A DNA stretch of 64,000 nucleotides, taken from assembly GCA_045837725.1 (NCBI GenBank), contig JBEWZL010000101.1:1-64000 (forward strand). Reading direction: 5' to 3'. Numbering within the stretch: position 1 is the stretch's first letter; every line of letters starts with the position of its first letter. A program made the translations under genes and the position numbers. The notes under the pieces are model-generated. The model was not told the origin of the DNA. It did not search any database and saw only the letters and a program-made list of their open reading frames with translations. Source of the DNA: Vermamoeba vermiformis (lineage: Eukaryota > Tubulinea > Echinamoebida). Positions 34,243 through 44,806 of this stretch are shown in pieces.

Positions 34243-36029
34243 TTAGCATAGTTGTAGCACTGCTTCTCGTTCTCTTATGTTTGTGAAGAACGAGTCGTTG
34301 ATATAAAACTCCAGGTTTTTGCCTTCGCTATTGACAGCTTTGATGTCGTGACCTAACACAAGTGTTATTAAGATTGGACACATATATAACGAGTAATTGC
34401 CTACCTTGTGCTAGGAGTGTTTGCATCAGAGTGATTGTATGATAAGGTACGCAGAAAATTATTTTCCAAGTGTACAGTGCACGCGTCACTTGCCCTATCA
34501 CGTGAAAGATGGTGTTGTTGGAGCCATTGCCGAGGATGTCGTTCCAATTCGACTTTGGAACGGAGTTTACGAGGAATAGAACGACGTCGTCAAGGTCTGG
34601 GTTTGTGAATGACACCTCCACTGTGTTGAGCAAGATCTCTGACACGTTGACAAGTGCGTGGGTCAGCAAGAACTGCATGACTTGCAGTTTGTTTTTAAAA
34701 CTCTTCTTGCGCAACAGAACTTGATCCGTCCACTTGCGATCGAATTCAAAGCCTTCTTGCACGAGTACTTTTGCTACTTCCAACAACGCGACGTCCTTGG
34801 TGGCCGCGGCGGTGAGCACATCCAAAAGAATTTTCGATTGGACTGCAGGGGAGGCAAACACGCGTTTCAATGAATTAGTTCTTTGCAATAATTCAACGCC
34901 TTTCAGTGAAATAGCGCGATTAATGGTGTCTTGTATATCGACGAGCGGGAATTGGCTGAGAGGTTCGGACCAGATCTGTTGTATGATTTCTACGGGTTCT
35001 TCTTCGCATAAAATTGATAAAAATATCTTTGCGGACTTGGTAAGCAATTCTTTTTCGTTTCTAGCGCTGAAATGTTCCAAAATCATTTGCAAAGCTTCGT
35101 GATCCCACTTGACACTGACTGCTTCGACTAAAGGCCGCTGGCATTTCAATAATTGGTCGTTGAAATCTGTCATGAACTGTTTGAGAAGCTGTTTGGGGTT
35201 CTTTTGTTGAATAAACTGCTGCATCCAACAGAAATAAGTCATTGGGCTGTGTTTGGTCTTATTGAACAACGGTGAAGTGATGAATGAATTGATAAACTCC
35301 GCGTCATTCGATTTAAAGCACAATCCAACCATCAAGTGCTGATTATTGTGGATCAGATCGACGAGCTCTGTGACATCCGCGCTGGATTTGACTTGATCCA
35401 AAAATAACTTGTTTTTATGCAATAATGCCGTTTTAAACGCATTATAATATATCTCCGGGGCATTTGACATATCTATTTTCGTTTCTTTTGTTAATAATAA
35501 GCGTTTGACCCCTACGAAAAAGGAATTGAATTAATCCATCCGATGTGCACGAAAAATAATTCATAAACAACTTACATCGTTCAATATGCACAAACGAATC
35601 TGTTTTAGCTTTATCCATGGCAATAGCTTGGATTAAGGATTTTACGGTGCGATTATAAAGGTATTCGTAAGAAAAAATTGTTTCAAAAGACTGTCTGAAC
35701 CCAATTTTCCGTTTCGGAACTCTAAAAATAAGGCATCAGCATTATATATTATTATTAAGTAATTTGAATAATTTAGAAACGATAACTGAAGAAATATCTT
35801 TACTAAGAATTATTTACCTTGATAGATCGTAGTCGTTGGCAATAAGCTCGTCTAATTTTAAGAGAGTAGATAAAATCTCTTCTAAATTAAATATTTTTAA
35901 ATTTTCTTTGCTCGTTTGGCGCAATTTGAGCACATCTCGCGAAGGTGATAGGCAGAGGTACTGTAAGAGCTCTGGCAACAGGTCTGTAGGTAGAGTATTA
36001 AAAGAAAATGCCAAAGCTGTTGTTGCCAT
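34243..36029 (-). CDS. F-box protein with long helical C-terminal region
   Basis: Exons run from MATTALAFSFNTLPTDLLPE (36029) via about 35,720-35,580 and a long exon (about 35,510-34,406) to a last exon ending at 34243. Residues 10-45 (FNTLPTDLLPELLQYLCL, VLKLRQTSKENL) fit an F-box that would bind Skp1. The remainder (about 480 residues) is helical with degenerate ankyrin-like or HEAT-like periodicity (LMVGLCFKSNDAEFINSFI, MTYFCWMQQFIQQKNPKQLL, TLMQTLLAQGHDIKAVNSEG), plausibly the substrate-recognition part. I cannot assign a repeat family with confidence. The TAA at 34243 lies 21 bases from the convergent stop of the selenium-binding protein, so the two 3' UTRs must overlap. Confidence 0.72.
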
Positions 36030-36264
36030 GATGTGGTTGGAACGGAAAAAATGCCCGATCTGCCAGAAAGTACAATAACGCTTCAATAATTGTATCAAAA
36101 ACTGCATAACACTCACTAACCACGAGACTTCTGAACACCTCCTTTTATCGAAGTGGTTGAAATGACCCCAGGCAAGCACAAACAAAATCTAAACAATTAA
36201 TTGTAGTCGCACGTGTTGTTTATTTTACATTGCTTGTGAGCACACAAGGGTCTATTCTTCGATT

Positions 36265-37950
36265 TCAAAACGAGTTCTTGTGAATGACCGCGGCACCACG
36301 CTCCTCGTACTCAGCCTTCGTGACCCACTTGTCGTTGAACGTGCTCATGAGGGACAACACGCTGCCACCCATCCACGCGGAATAATTCCTCGTGTTCGGC
36401 ACCACGACGCGCAATTTGATGCCCGAAGGTGTTAGGGCCTGCAGCTCTCTTAACAATCGCTCGTTCAATCCGTCCAGCATCGATGTGCCGCCGCTGAGTT
36501 GCACTCGCTCGTACAATTCTCGTCGAATGCTCATGTCGCACTTGTTGACTGTGTTGTAGATGAGCTAAAAATAGGATTCAATCGTCAGTAACTGCATGTC
36601 AGTACCATCAATGACACGTGTCAAAAATCTAACAAAATTTCACGCAAAGGATTCAACCGTGCATCTTGTTTTAAGAAAGTAATATTTCATGGCGATTGTA
36701 CTATATTGTTATTAATATTGCCCGTTGTTTTATCGTTCGTACCTCGTGCAGACCAGCACTCTCGTCCTGTCCAATCAGCGCAGGGTTGAACAGAGCTTCA
36801 GCGCACTGATACCGCTCACCACCGAGTCCTGCCTCGTTCACTGGCTCGGCTAGTTTAGCGCTCAAATCATCTCTGCGCGGTACTACTGCGCAATACTGCT
36901 CCTTCAATTGTCTCGCTGCGTTGAAGTCCAACACGCCACTCGAGGGTTGGTAACTTGAAATTTCAGTTAGTGATATCGCCACGTGGTTATTACTAAATAT
37001 GGCAAGTCCTTACTTCCGTTTGTTCAATAATTCCAAGAGATATTTTGTTAAGTCTCGACCACCGACATTGACCTTTTGAAATGCAGCTGGAATAGCGTAC
37101 CCTTCATATATCGGTACTATCTGCGTGGACATGTCGCCGAGCTCCACCATGACACCTGTCAAATTAATTAATCACGTGCTACTACGACAACAAAACTTGG
37201 CTCAAACTCGTTTCATAACATATTTCATATCAGCCAAAACTATAATATATTATGCTGTGATATTAATATTTCCATATTAGGAATACCTGTTAACCTTCCA
37301 CCAATCGAATACAGAGACAATAAGCCTTGCAAAACAATCAACAATGAGGGCACCTTGTTCTCTTCAAACATTATTTGTGCTGTTGTTTCGCGTGCTTGTT
37401 TCGTGTTGAATAGTGTTTCGGTAAGTAGGACTTTGCGTTCCGATGCTTTGCAATTTAATTGGTTGAAGGCGCTGTCCCAGATCTAGCGACAAAATTGTAC
37501 CGTCAATAAAATTTCAATTAGTAAATAATTATTTAGGCACTCACTAATCTCATATTATCAAAGTCTTTAATCACGCCATATTCAATAGGATAGGAGTAGT
37601 TGTAAGAATTGTCGGAGGAAAAAGAACCGACCACAGGAGTGGGATCTGCAACACAAAGTTAAAATACTAAATAAAATACAAAAAAATATGGCAATAATTA
37701 CCGTTAGCTTTTCGGCCAATTACTGAAGGAAATATCACCGATGGTTTTTCGTAGCCACCAAATCCAGCTTTTATCGAGTCTGCAACGAGGTACAGTTAGC
37801 TTATTTATTACAAATAATTTAAAATTGTTCAAATAATGCTAGAAAACATCTTTGAAGCCCCAAACAAATTTAAATTAGTAGTCTTTTTTTAATTTAACCA
37901 AGCCTCCTACCAGATCCGCAATCAATAACAACGGGGTCTAGATCCTCCAT
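36265..37950 (-). CDS. Divergent actin-related protein
   Basis: About seven exons join from MEDLDPVVIDCGS (37950) to HKNSF and a TGA at 36265. Actin-fold elements are visible in order: phosphate-1 DCGSDSIKAGFGG, FPSVIGRK, the connecting VLQGLLSLYSIGGLTGV (Gln of the catalytic region kept), phosphate-2 VELGDMSTQIVPIYEGY, GGRDLTKYL, FNPALIGQDESAGLHE, the adenosine motif LSGGTSMLDGLNERL, YSAWMGGSVLSLMSTF and WVTKAEYEERG. The overall length is close to actin (about 380). The DNase loop and hydrophobic plug do not match conventional actin, and I could not match it to Arp1, Arp2 or Arp3, so it is best called an orphan actin-like protein. It is expected to bind ATP. Whether it polymerises is unknown. 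Confidence 0.88.
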
Positions 37951-38134
37951 ATTAATTATTACACTTGTTGTTTTGGTTTCTGTCTCGTGTGATTTAGCGA
38001 ACTCAATTCGACCAGGAATTTAACGCGGTGTTTACTAAATTTATTTCTGATTAAAGACCACAGCAATTGAATAATTTAGCATAAATTTTGTCAGTAATTG
38101 AATTATTCGAACTACGGATTGACCAATAAAGAAG

Positions 38135-39071
38135 ATGGAACCAAACTCAGCTTTGCCGCCTCTCGTAACACTGCCAGATCAAATCAAAATTCAAAGTGAG
38201 AAATTATTTAATTACAACATGGCGATATGAACGCTAACGTGTTATTAATTAAGAGGTCAAACTGCCAGAATATTCCGAATTTTTTAACACATTTGTTGGG
38301 GTGACCGACACTTCGAACTGGCTCGTGCCAAAGAGGTAATAATAATTTCTTTATAATATTTAATTAGTATTTAATTATCAGAGTATTAATGAGTGCTTAT
38401 CCTGGTTCACTGGATGCAGCTGAAGCAACCCAAAAATTGAAAGCCTTTCTTTCGGCAGGTACGTTTAATTCCAAGTATTAATGGTCGCTCACACATTATA
38501 GGCATTACTACATACGTATGCTTACAACCATCGGACGAGTTAACGCGCTTCAGATCCTATCGCGACGAATTAACCGAGCTGAACGAACAAAATGAAAACA
38601 AATTGCCTTTGCAATACATTAACTTCGAGATTCCAGGTAGGTCCTATATGATCCTATACATAATAATTCGTTAGTCTAACACGTAATTCTAGATATGTTT
38701 ATTAGCGAACATAATGAAGTGGATCGGTTCACTGACGAACTGGTCGAACGGTACCACAGAGGCGAAAATATCTTGATTCATTGTTGGGGCGGGCACGGTC
38801 GCACTGGCACAATAGCTTCGATATTCTACGGTAACACTGCCTTATTCTAACTTGCCAATCGAATCGCTAACATGCACCTTCCAAATTAGGCAAATTATAC
38901 AATCTTCACGCAGACGAAGCGCTGGAACGAGTAGCATTGTACCACAAGTGTCGCCGTACATCTAAATCTAATGCCCCTCAAACAGTTGCTCAGCACGAAC
39001 AAGTGCGACATATTCTAGGCGAGTACCATAAAAAGAGAGCTGCATCCAACTCTGATAACGCGCAAATGTAG
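38135..39071 (+). CDS. Protein tyrosine phosphatase, HCWGGxGRTG family
   Basis: Six exons join from MEPNSALPPLVTLPDQ. The signature loop is HCWGGHGRTG (38,780-38,810), a CX5R active site with Cys nucleophile and Arg. The Trp-Gly-Gly form is characteristic of a phosphatase family known from bacteria and plants. Other family elements are NWLVPKRVLMSAYPG, KLKAFLSAGITTYVCLQPSD and a region YINFEIPDMF corresponding to the general-acid loop. The C terminus (TVAQHEQVRHILGEYHKK) matches the closing helix of the family. About 240 residues, cytosolic, no signal or membrane segment. The substrate is unknown. Confidence 0.85.
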
Positions 39072-39150
39072 AATAAAAAGTGTTTCTAATGTATTATCGT
39101 TTACTGATCCATATAATCTTCACTATCAAAGACTACACGACGTATATTTC

Positions 39151-41390
39151 TTAGAAAGGTTGCTCGTTGATGAATCGCTCGAACATGGCTGCAAAAACAA
39201 ACGAATCAGAATATTTCCTAATAAGGAAATAACGCTGCGCAAATAACTTACCGAAAGCAGGAACAGGCTTGAATTGAGGCACCATGTGGCCAGCACCCTT
39301 GACGGTCAAGAAGTAGAAGTTGTGCACGTACTCAGTGACCATGCCGCCGACTTGTTGGTTGTTGTCGTAGTACCATTGGCGCCAAGGATTCTTTTCAGCC
39401 AAGCCCATCAAGTTCGAGGTCCAGTACTCGCTGCCTGTGTAGGGCACGGCAGCGTCAGTATCACCGCTGAAGATCAAGACGCGGATGTTGTTCTGCACGA
39501 GCTTTTGGTGGTAAGGCACCAACGAGTTCTGCAAAATGTCGCTGTTGTAGTTGCTGTTCACAGTTTCGCTGCAAATAGTCCACTCAATGTTTTGTTGGTT
39601 CACGTGGATCGCGCGTTGAACTTCGGGTTTCTAAAATAATCCTCGTAATTAATCATATGAAACGATAATTCATAATTATATATACGCCGCCAATGTTGAT
39701 ACAATGTGCACATTAAAGTTTGCAAATGAAAATTTTGACGGTCAAATGAATTTTCTAGATCGCGTGACTTACGTTCAAGTAGCGAGTGGCCTTGTCAGCG
39801 TCAGTGCAAGGAGGGACCAACATAGTGCTGCGCTTGTGCATAGGCTTCTTGCCCATGAACATACCACCAGGAGTACGGTCATCATTGGGACGTTGGTGGT
39901 AGCATTCGGAGTAGATGTCGTAGATCTGCATCCAAAAATGTAATTAAATACTGACCGACAACAAATACAAATATAATATTATCATTATATATTATATTCT
40001 ATTATTACTCGACAATATTTGAATTAACTAGCGCTTGGTACTTACGTCAATATCGTCCATCAAGTTGTTCACTTGGTTGATGGCGTCTTGGCACTGATTG
40101 CTGTTGGTGTCGTTGCAGTATTGGTTGAGTTGGTTCCAAGTCTTAGTGCTGAATACACCGTGGCCGTAGAGGAACGGGAACAAGGCGACAAATTCGGAAT
40201 CCGCATAAGGATCAGTAACTCCGTTACCAACCATAATACTATCATAGAAAATTATCAATACGATGTAATAATATAAGATATTATATTATCTTATTATTTC
40301 TTACCCCTTCAAGTTAATTTGAGGGTTGCCTTGTTGGTTGCCAGTGACGACTGCAACAGCGGTGGAAGGAACGTAAACTCCGGCCTAATAATACAATATA
40401 AATACACGTACTAATATAATTAAATATAGTAGCTGCTTTTTGGATCAAGCTGACTAAATTTTTAAATTGAACAGATGTGCTACTTACATAAGACTCGCCA
40501 GCAATGTAGAAATCGTTGCCGCGGTATTGAGGGTACTTGGCCAAGAAAGCTTGGATAGCGTTGTAGTTATCGGCAGCTATTAATAGACTCAGTTAATATT
40601 GGACTAACAAACAACGTCAAAGATCCATCAGGATCGCGTGCCAGATCGAGCAGTTTCGTTCTATTCAACCAAAAATATACTATAACGTACCAGTTTGACT
40701 ATCGCTGTTGGAGGTATAATCAGAAGAAGTGTTGCTGTAGCTGAATCCAACACCAGCAGGGGATTCCAAGTAGAGGATGTTGGCGAGCTTGTTCCAGCTA
40801 AAATAACGCAATAAATATTAGTTGCTAAACAAATAATATATGGCGAATATAATACGCACCTTTGAGGTCTGGGGATCAGCTTCAAGTCGTCAGTGCTATC
40901 GTCAAAGATCACGGGACCGTGTTCCTTTCAAATTGAACGATTAATAGCCGCATAAATTAGTATATGCTCTATAGTAATACTCACATAGAAGAAACCGTCC
41001 AAAGAAGAGCAACCAGGACCACTAATAAAATAACAATTAATGCCAGATCGAGACGAAAATCTTTGTCACCAGAAAATTCCAAATAATGTTTAATAAACTT
41101 CATAACGTACCCGTTCAACCACAAAATAAGAGGAGAGCTAGTAGGATTGCGTTGCGATTCGACAAACCAATAATGGAACGCGCGACCATTGGTAGTGTTA
41201 ACGGTCAAATAGCCTGAATATTGACGGGCCAAAGTAGGACCGTTCTATAATAATAATGTAAGTAATTGTGCAATTATGTACAATATCGATCAGCACTCAC
41301 GTAATACGGCAAGTTCTTGATCAGATCGGAGTTTTGCGCCAAGACGGCGAGGGCAGCGAATGCAGCCAACAAGATCAATTGTGCTCTCAT
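39151..41390 (-). CDS. Serine carboxypeptidase (peptidase S10)
   Basis: Secreted or lysosomal exopeptidase that removes C-terminal residues at acid pH. A signal peptide [18 protein letters not shown] begins at 41390. Hallmarks across about nine exons are [59 protein letters not shown] (catalytic Ser in GESYAG, split by an intron), [21 protein letters not shown] (catalytic Asp) and [13 protein letters not shown] (catalytic His). The stop is at 39151. The length (about 450 residues) is normal for the family. A phagocytic lifestyle would fit lysosomal use. The first and middle introns contain AT-rich tracts (e.g. 39,960-40,020). Confidence 0.95.
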
Positions 41391-41813
41391 GGTGAAGATG
41401 CAAGCAAAATGAGGCGGACCGGCAAATTGGATTGGGATTGAAACAACAGAAAAGTAGAGAGAAAATTCCCTTTCTTTAATAAATCGTTTCGTCAACCAGA
41501 AATGATCACAATTACTTGAGTTTCTAGCCGGCTGTCTCAATTAATATTGCTGGCTAATGAAGCGCTAATAGAAAGAAGATGGACCGTCCCGTGTGAATCG
41601 TTTTTTTGTTTGTTGCGGAACAACCTGTTTGATTTAATTATTATCAAGTACTAGAACATGCAACTACTACCAGTTAACTTTAGTCGGTAAGTTACTAATC
41701 CGAACTGTTCGGATCAAAATTAAACTTAATTTTGATTTAGAATTAAAAAAACGGCAGAATCTTGCTCGTAAATCGCCGCATTTTTACTAAATTTAATTTT
41801 GTAGTCTCAATTA
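41391..41813. promoter_or_regulatory. Divergent intergenic region
   Basis: Between the carboxypeptidase start (minus) and the TPR pseudokinase start (plus). No gene is seen. Confidence 0.4.
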
Positions 41814-44758
41814 ATGGAACGCAACATTGGAAATGTCAGATTTGTGCGAGTTAAGGATGTTGGCACGAAGCTGAAAAACGAACAATTATATGACAAAATT
41901 CTGCGAGTAGCAGATGATTTTGTTGGTCAAAAGTTGCGCCCTCGAACTCAATATTGGTTTGTGTGGGATCAAAATGTCACCGAATTTCAGATCAAAGGAA
42001 GTTTCGAGCGGTTAGCCCCAGATATACCACATAAAGGCCATTGTATATCTCGATTATATTCAAAAAAACCTGGCAAGAACATTTGTCGCCTCACCCACGC
42101 CCAACATCCACAGATCGAGTTTTTTATTTTTGTCGAAGCGGAAGAAAAACCTCACCCTGCCGACGACGTAGAAGTGCCGAATAATGTTAATACTTATGAT
42201 TATAATAGGTCGTAAGTAACGTTTGGTTTAGTATCAATTTAAAATTACTAACGTGTACAGCTCACCTGTCAATCCGCAAGACGAGACTGCTAATTGGAAT
42301 AACCCCTCTACTAGTACACCAGATATGAATCAGTGTGTAACGCATTCTTGCATCGTGAAATGAATTAACTCGTTGTCCAGTAACACCGCACAAACGGAGA
42401 GCGCAAAGGAACGAGTGAATCTGCTGCTCTTGGTTCCGCCACACAATGAAATACTCCAATTAATCCACGACACACTGACCAGCATGGAATTTCAACAAGA
42501 AGTCGTGTCTAACGATCAATGTCTCTACAGTCGCAGACAGCACATTGACTGGTTCGTGCTACTGTTCCCGTACAGTGAAGTACGAGCGACTTACTTGGCA
42601 CAATATTTACTACTGGCTAGTGAAGCACTGTTGTGTCTGTTTGACAGCCAGCAGCAGCTGGATTTGGTTGTCATTAACCAGATCTTGCATGAAAGCGAAC
42701 ACCTGCAATTATTGACCCAACAGAAGCACTTAGTATCATCACACCTCCATAAAATGGCAATCAACTTCTGGGAAATGGATTTCAGAGTTCAGGCAACAAT
42801 ATCAGTAATTGAGAATGCATTCCGTCAAATGACTAGCCAGTTCAAGCCTTTGGCCGTAGGAGCTTTGCAAGCAAAATATCCTGTTGAACAACCTGCTGCA
42901 CTACGTAGCTATCTCAATGCTTGGCTTTCAACACCTACTTTCACCACAATGAATGTCTATGTGTGCTTCAGATATGAGAAGTCAGTAAGCACACCATTCA
43001 GTCAAGTGCAGCAAAATATCTACCAAGCAGTTAAAGGTGTTGGCATTCCAGTTGAGTCATTTCAAGTTGAATGCATTGTGCAAGGCAGTATTTTGGCCTA
43101 CATATCATGTCCAAGCTCTACATTGTGGCATGTGATGGCAGTGCAAGACAAGTTATTCACAGCCTTTCAATCACACAGCATGGAACTGACAAGCATCTAT
43201 GAAGCCACAATAAGTGATGTTGAACAGTCAATGGCACGTGAAGACAATGCTCCTTACAAGGCAGAGTTGATGGAACTAAAGCAAGTGATGATAAGAGAGG
43301 GAGCCAAACAAGATCCTGACAACAGACAGTAAGTGCTGATAGATTACTAATCTTGACACTTAACTATAATATTTAGGATTTATTACTCAAACAAATTTTC
43401 ACCTGAACAAAGAGAAGCCATTGCTCTCTTTGACCAAGGCAAAGAGAAGTTTGAAGAAGGCAATTATAAAGAAGCTTTGGAAGCTTTCACTAGCGCCAAA
43501 GATCTGTACCCCAATAATGCACAAATACTTCAATACCATGGTGCAACAAATTTCATGTTGAGCAATTACCAAGAAGCTCTTAAAGACTTGCACAACGCAA
43601 ATCTGTTGCAACCAAATAATCAGTTTACCCTCAGCTACAGAGGAGCAACAAGACGGCAGCTCGATGATTATGAGGATGCTTTGGCTGACTTGAATGCAGC
43701 AAATGATCTTCACTCCAATGATGCATTCATATTAAAGCAGCGTGCATTAGCAAAAATCAGTTTGTTTGACTCAGTTGGAGCGTTGGAAGACATAACACAA
43801 GCTATCAAGCTAAACCCCACAGATAAAGAAGGGGTCACTTGGAGAGATAGAATTGTGGTGCTGAAAGACTCACTGAATGGTATGTCACACCTCCTTAAAA
43901 CTGGTAATTAATGGTTTTAGGAAACAAGCTAATTGAAGCAAGTGAATTCAAAATGTTTCATATGATTGGTGAAGGGGCATATAGTGAAGTTTTTCTTGCT
44001 GAATGGCATGGCATAAAGATAGCTGTAAAGAAAGCAAAATCACAGGCACAAAGAGCTGGAGAAAAGATTCTCAGGTATGAAATTTTGAATGAATTTTAAA
44101 TAATAATTACAACAGCTCACTGCAGCACAAACATATTGTTAAAATTGGAGGTGTTGCTACTGATCACATGATCATCATGGAGTACATGAAAGAAGGAACT
44201 CTGAGTGATCACTTAGCTAAAACAATGTTGTCCCACCCAGAAACTATTCAAATTGCATTGGACATTGCAAAAGCACTGAATTATCTCCATTCACTAACAC
44301 CTAAAGTTATCCACTGTGACCTGAAGGATGCTTCTATTATGGTAATTCAACTTCTTATTAATGAGAATCAAGCTAACCAAGTTCATACAGCTCTATGGAG
44401 GTAGAAAGCATGCTAAGCTAGCAGGCTTTATAAATGCAGTTGCTATGGAGAATAACAAAAAGAGAAGAACAGTTCTTGGTATGACATACTTCATGGCGCC
44501 AGAAATACTTGCAGAAGAAGAATATGATGAAAAAGTTGACATCTACAGCTTTGGAGTACTGTTGTACAAAATGAGTTCAAACAACACATTGCCTATATTG
44601 GAGGACGTGCCCGCTTAATACGCATTCAACAAAATGTAAAATATCTAGACCTGTCACAACTAGTGCAAGATTGTTGCGCAACAGATCCAGATAAACGACC
44701 AAGTGCAGCTCAGCTAGTGCAGTACCTCAAAAAGATGAAGAAGGCAATAAAGTTGTAA
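41814..44758 (+). CDS. TPR-repeat pseudokinase with an apparent C-lobe frameshift
   Basis: Seven exons. Residues 1-130 (MERNIGNVRFVRVKDVGTKL) and the 300-residue middle exon are not recognised. From 43,420 come three to four TPR-like helix pairs (GNYKEALEAFTSAKDLYPNN, YQEALKDLHNANLLQPNN, YEDALADLNAANDLHSND). From 43,930 a TKL-type kinase fold follows: glycine loop GEGAYSEVFLAEW, lysine IAVKKAK, hinge IIMEYMKEGTLSDHL, VIHCDLKDASIM, MAPEIL, VDIYSFGVLLYKM. The catalytic HRD is HCD, the metal-binding Asn is Ser, and DFG is replaced by GFI, so it is very likely inactive. The frame then ends early at 44618. A frame shifted by one base resumes from about 44,590 (LSQLVQDCCATDPDKRPSAA) to a stop at 44758, which is the normal kinase end. 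So there is either a real one-base indel or a sequence error. The 3' two-thirds is CpG-poor. Confidence 0.82.
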
Positions 44759-44806
44759 CCCCATATCAGTGCATAAACAGAATTTACTGAATTGAACTTC
44801 AAAGCT

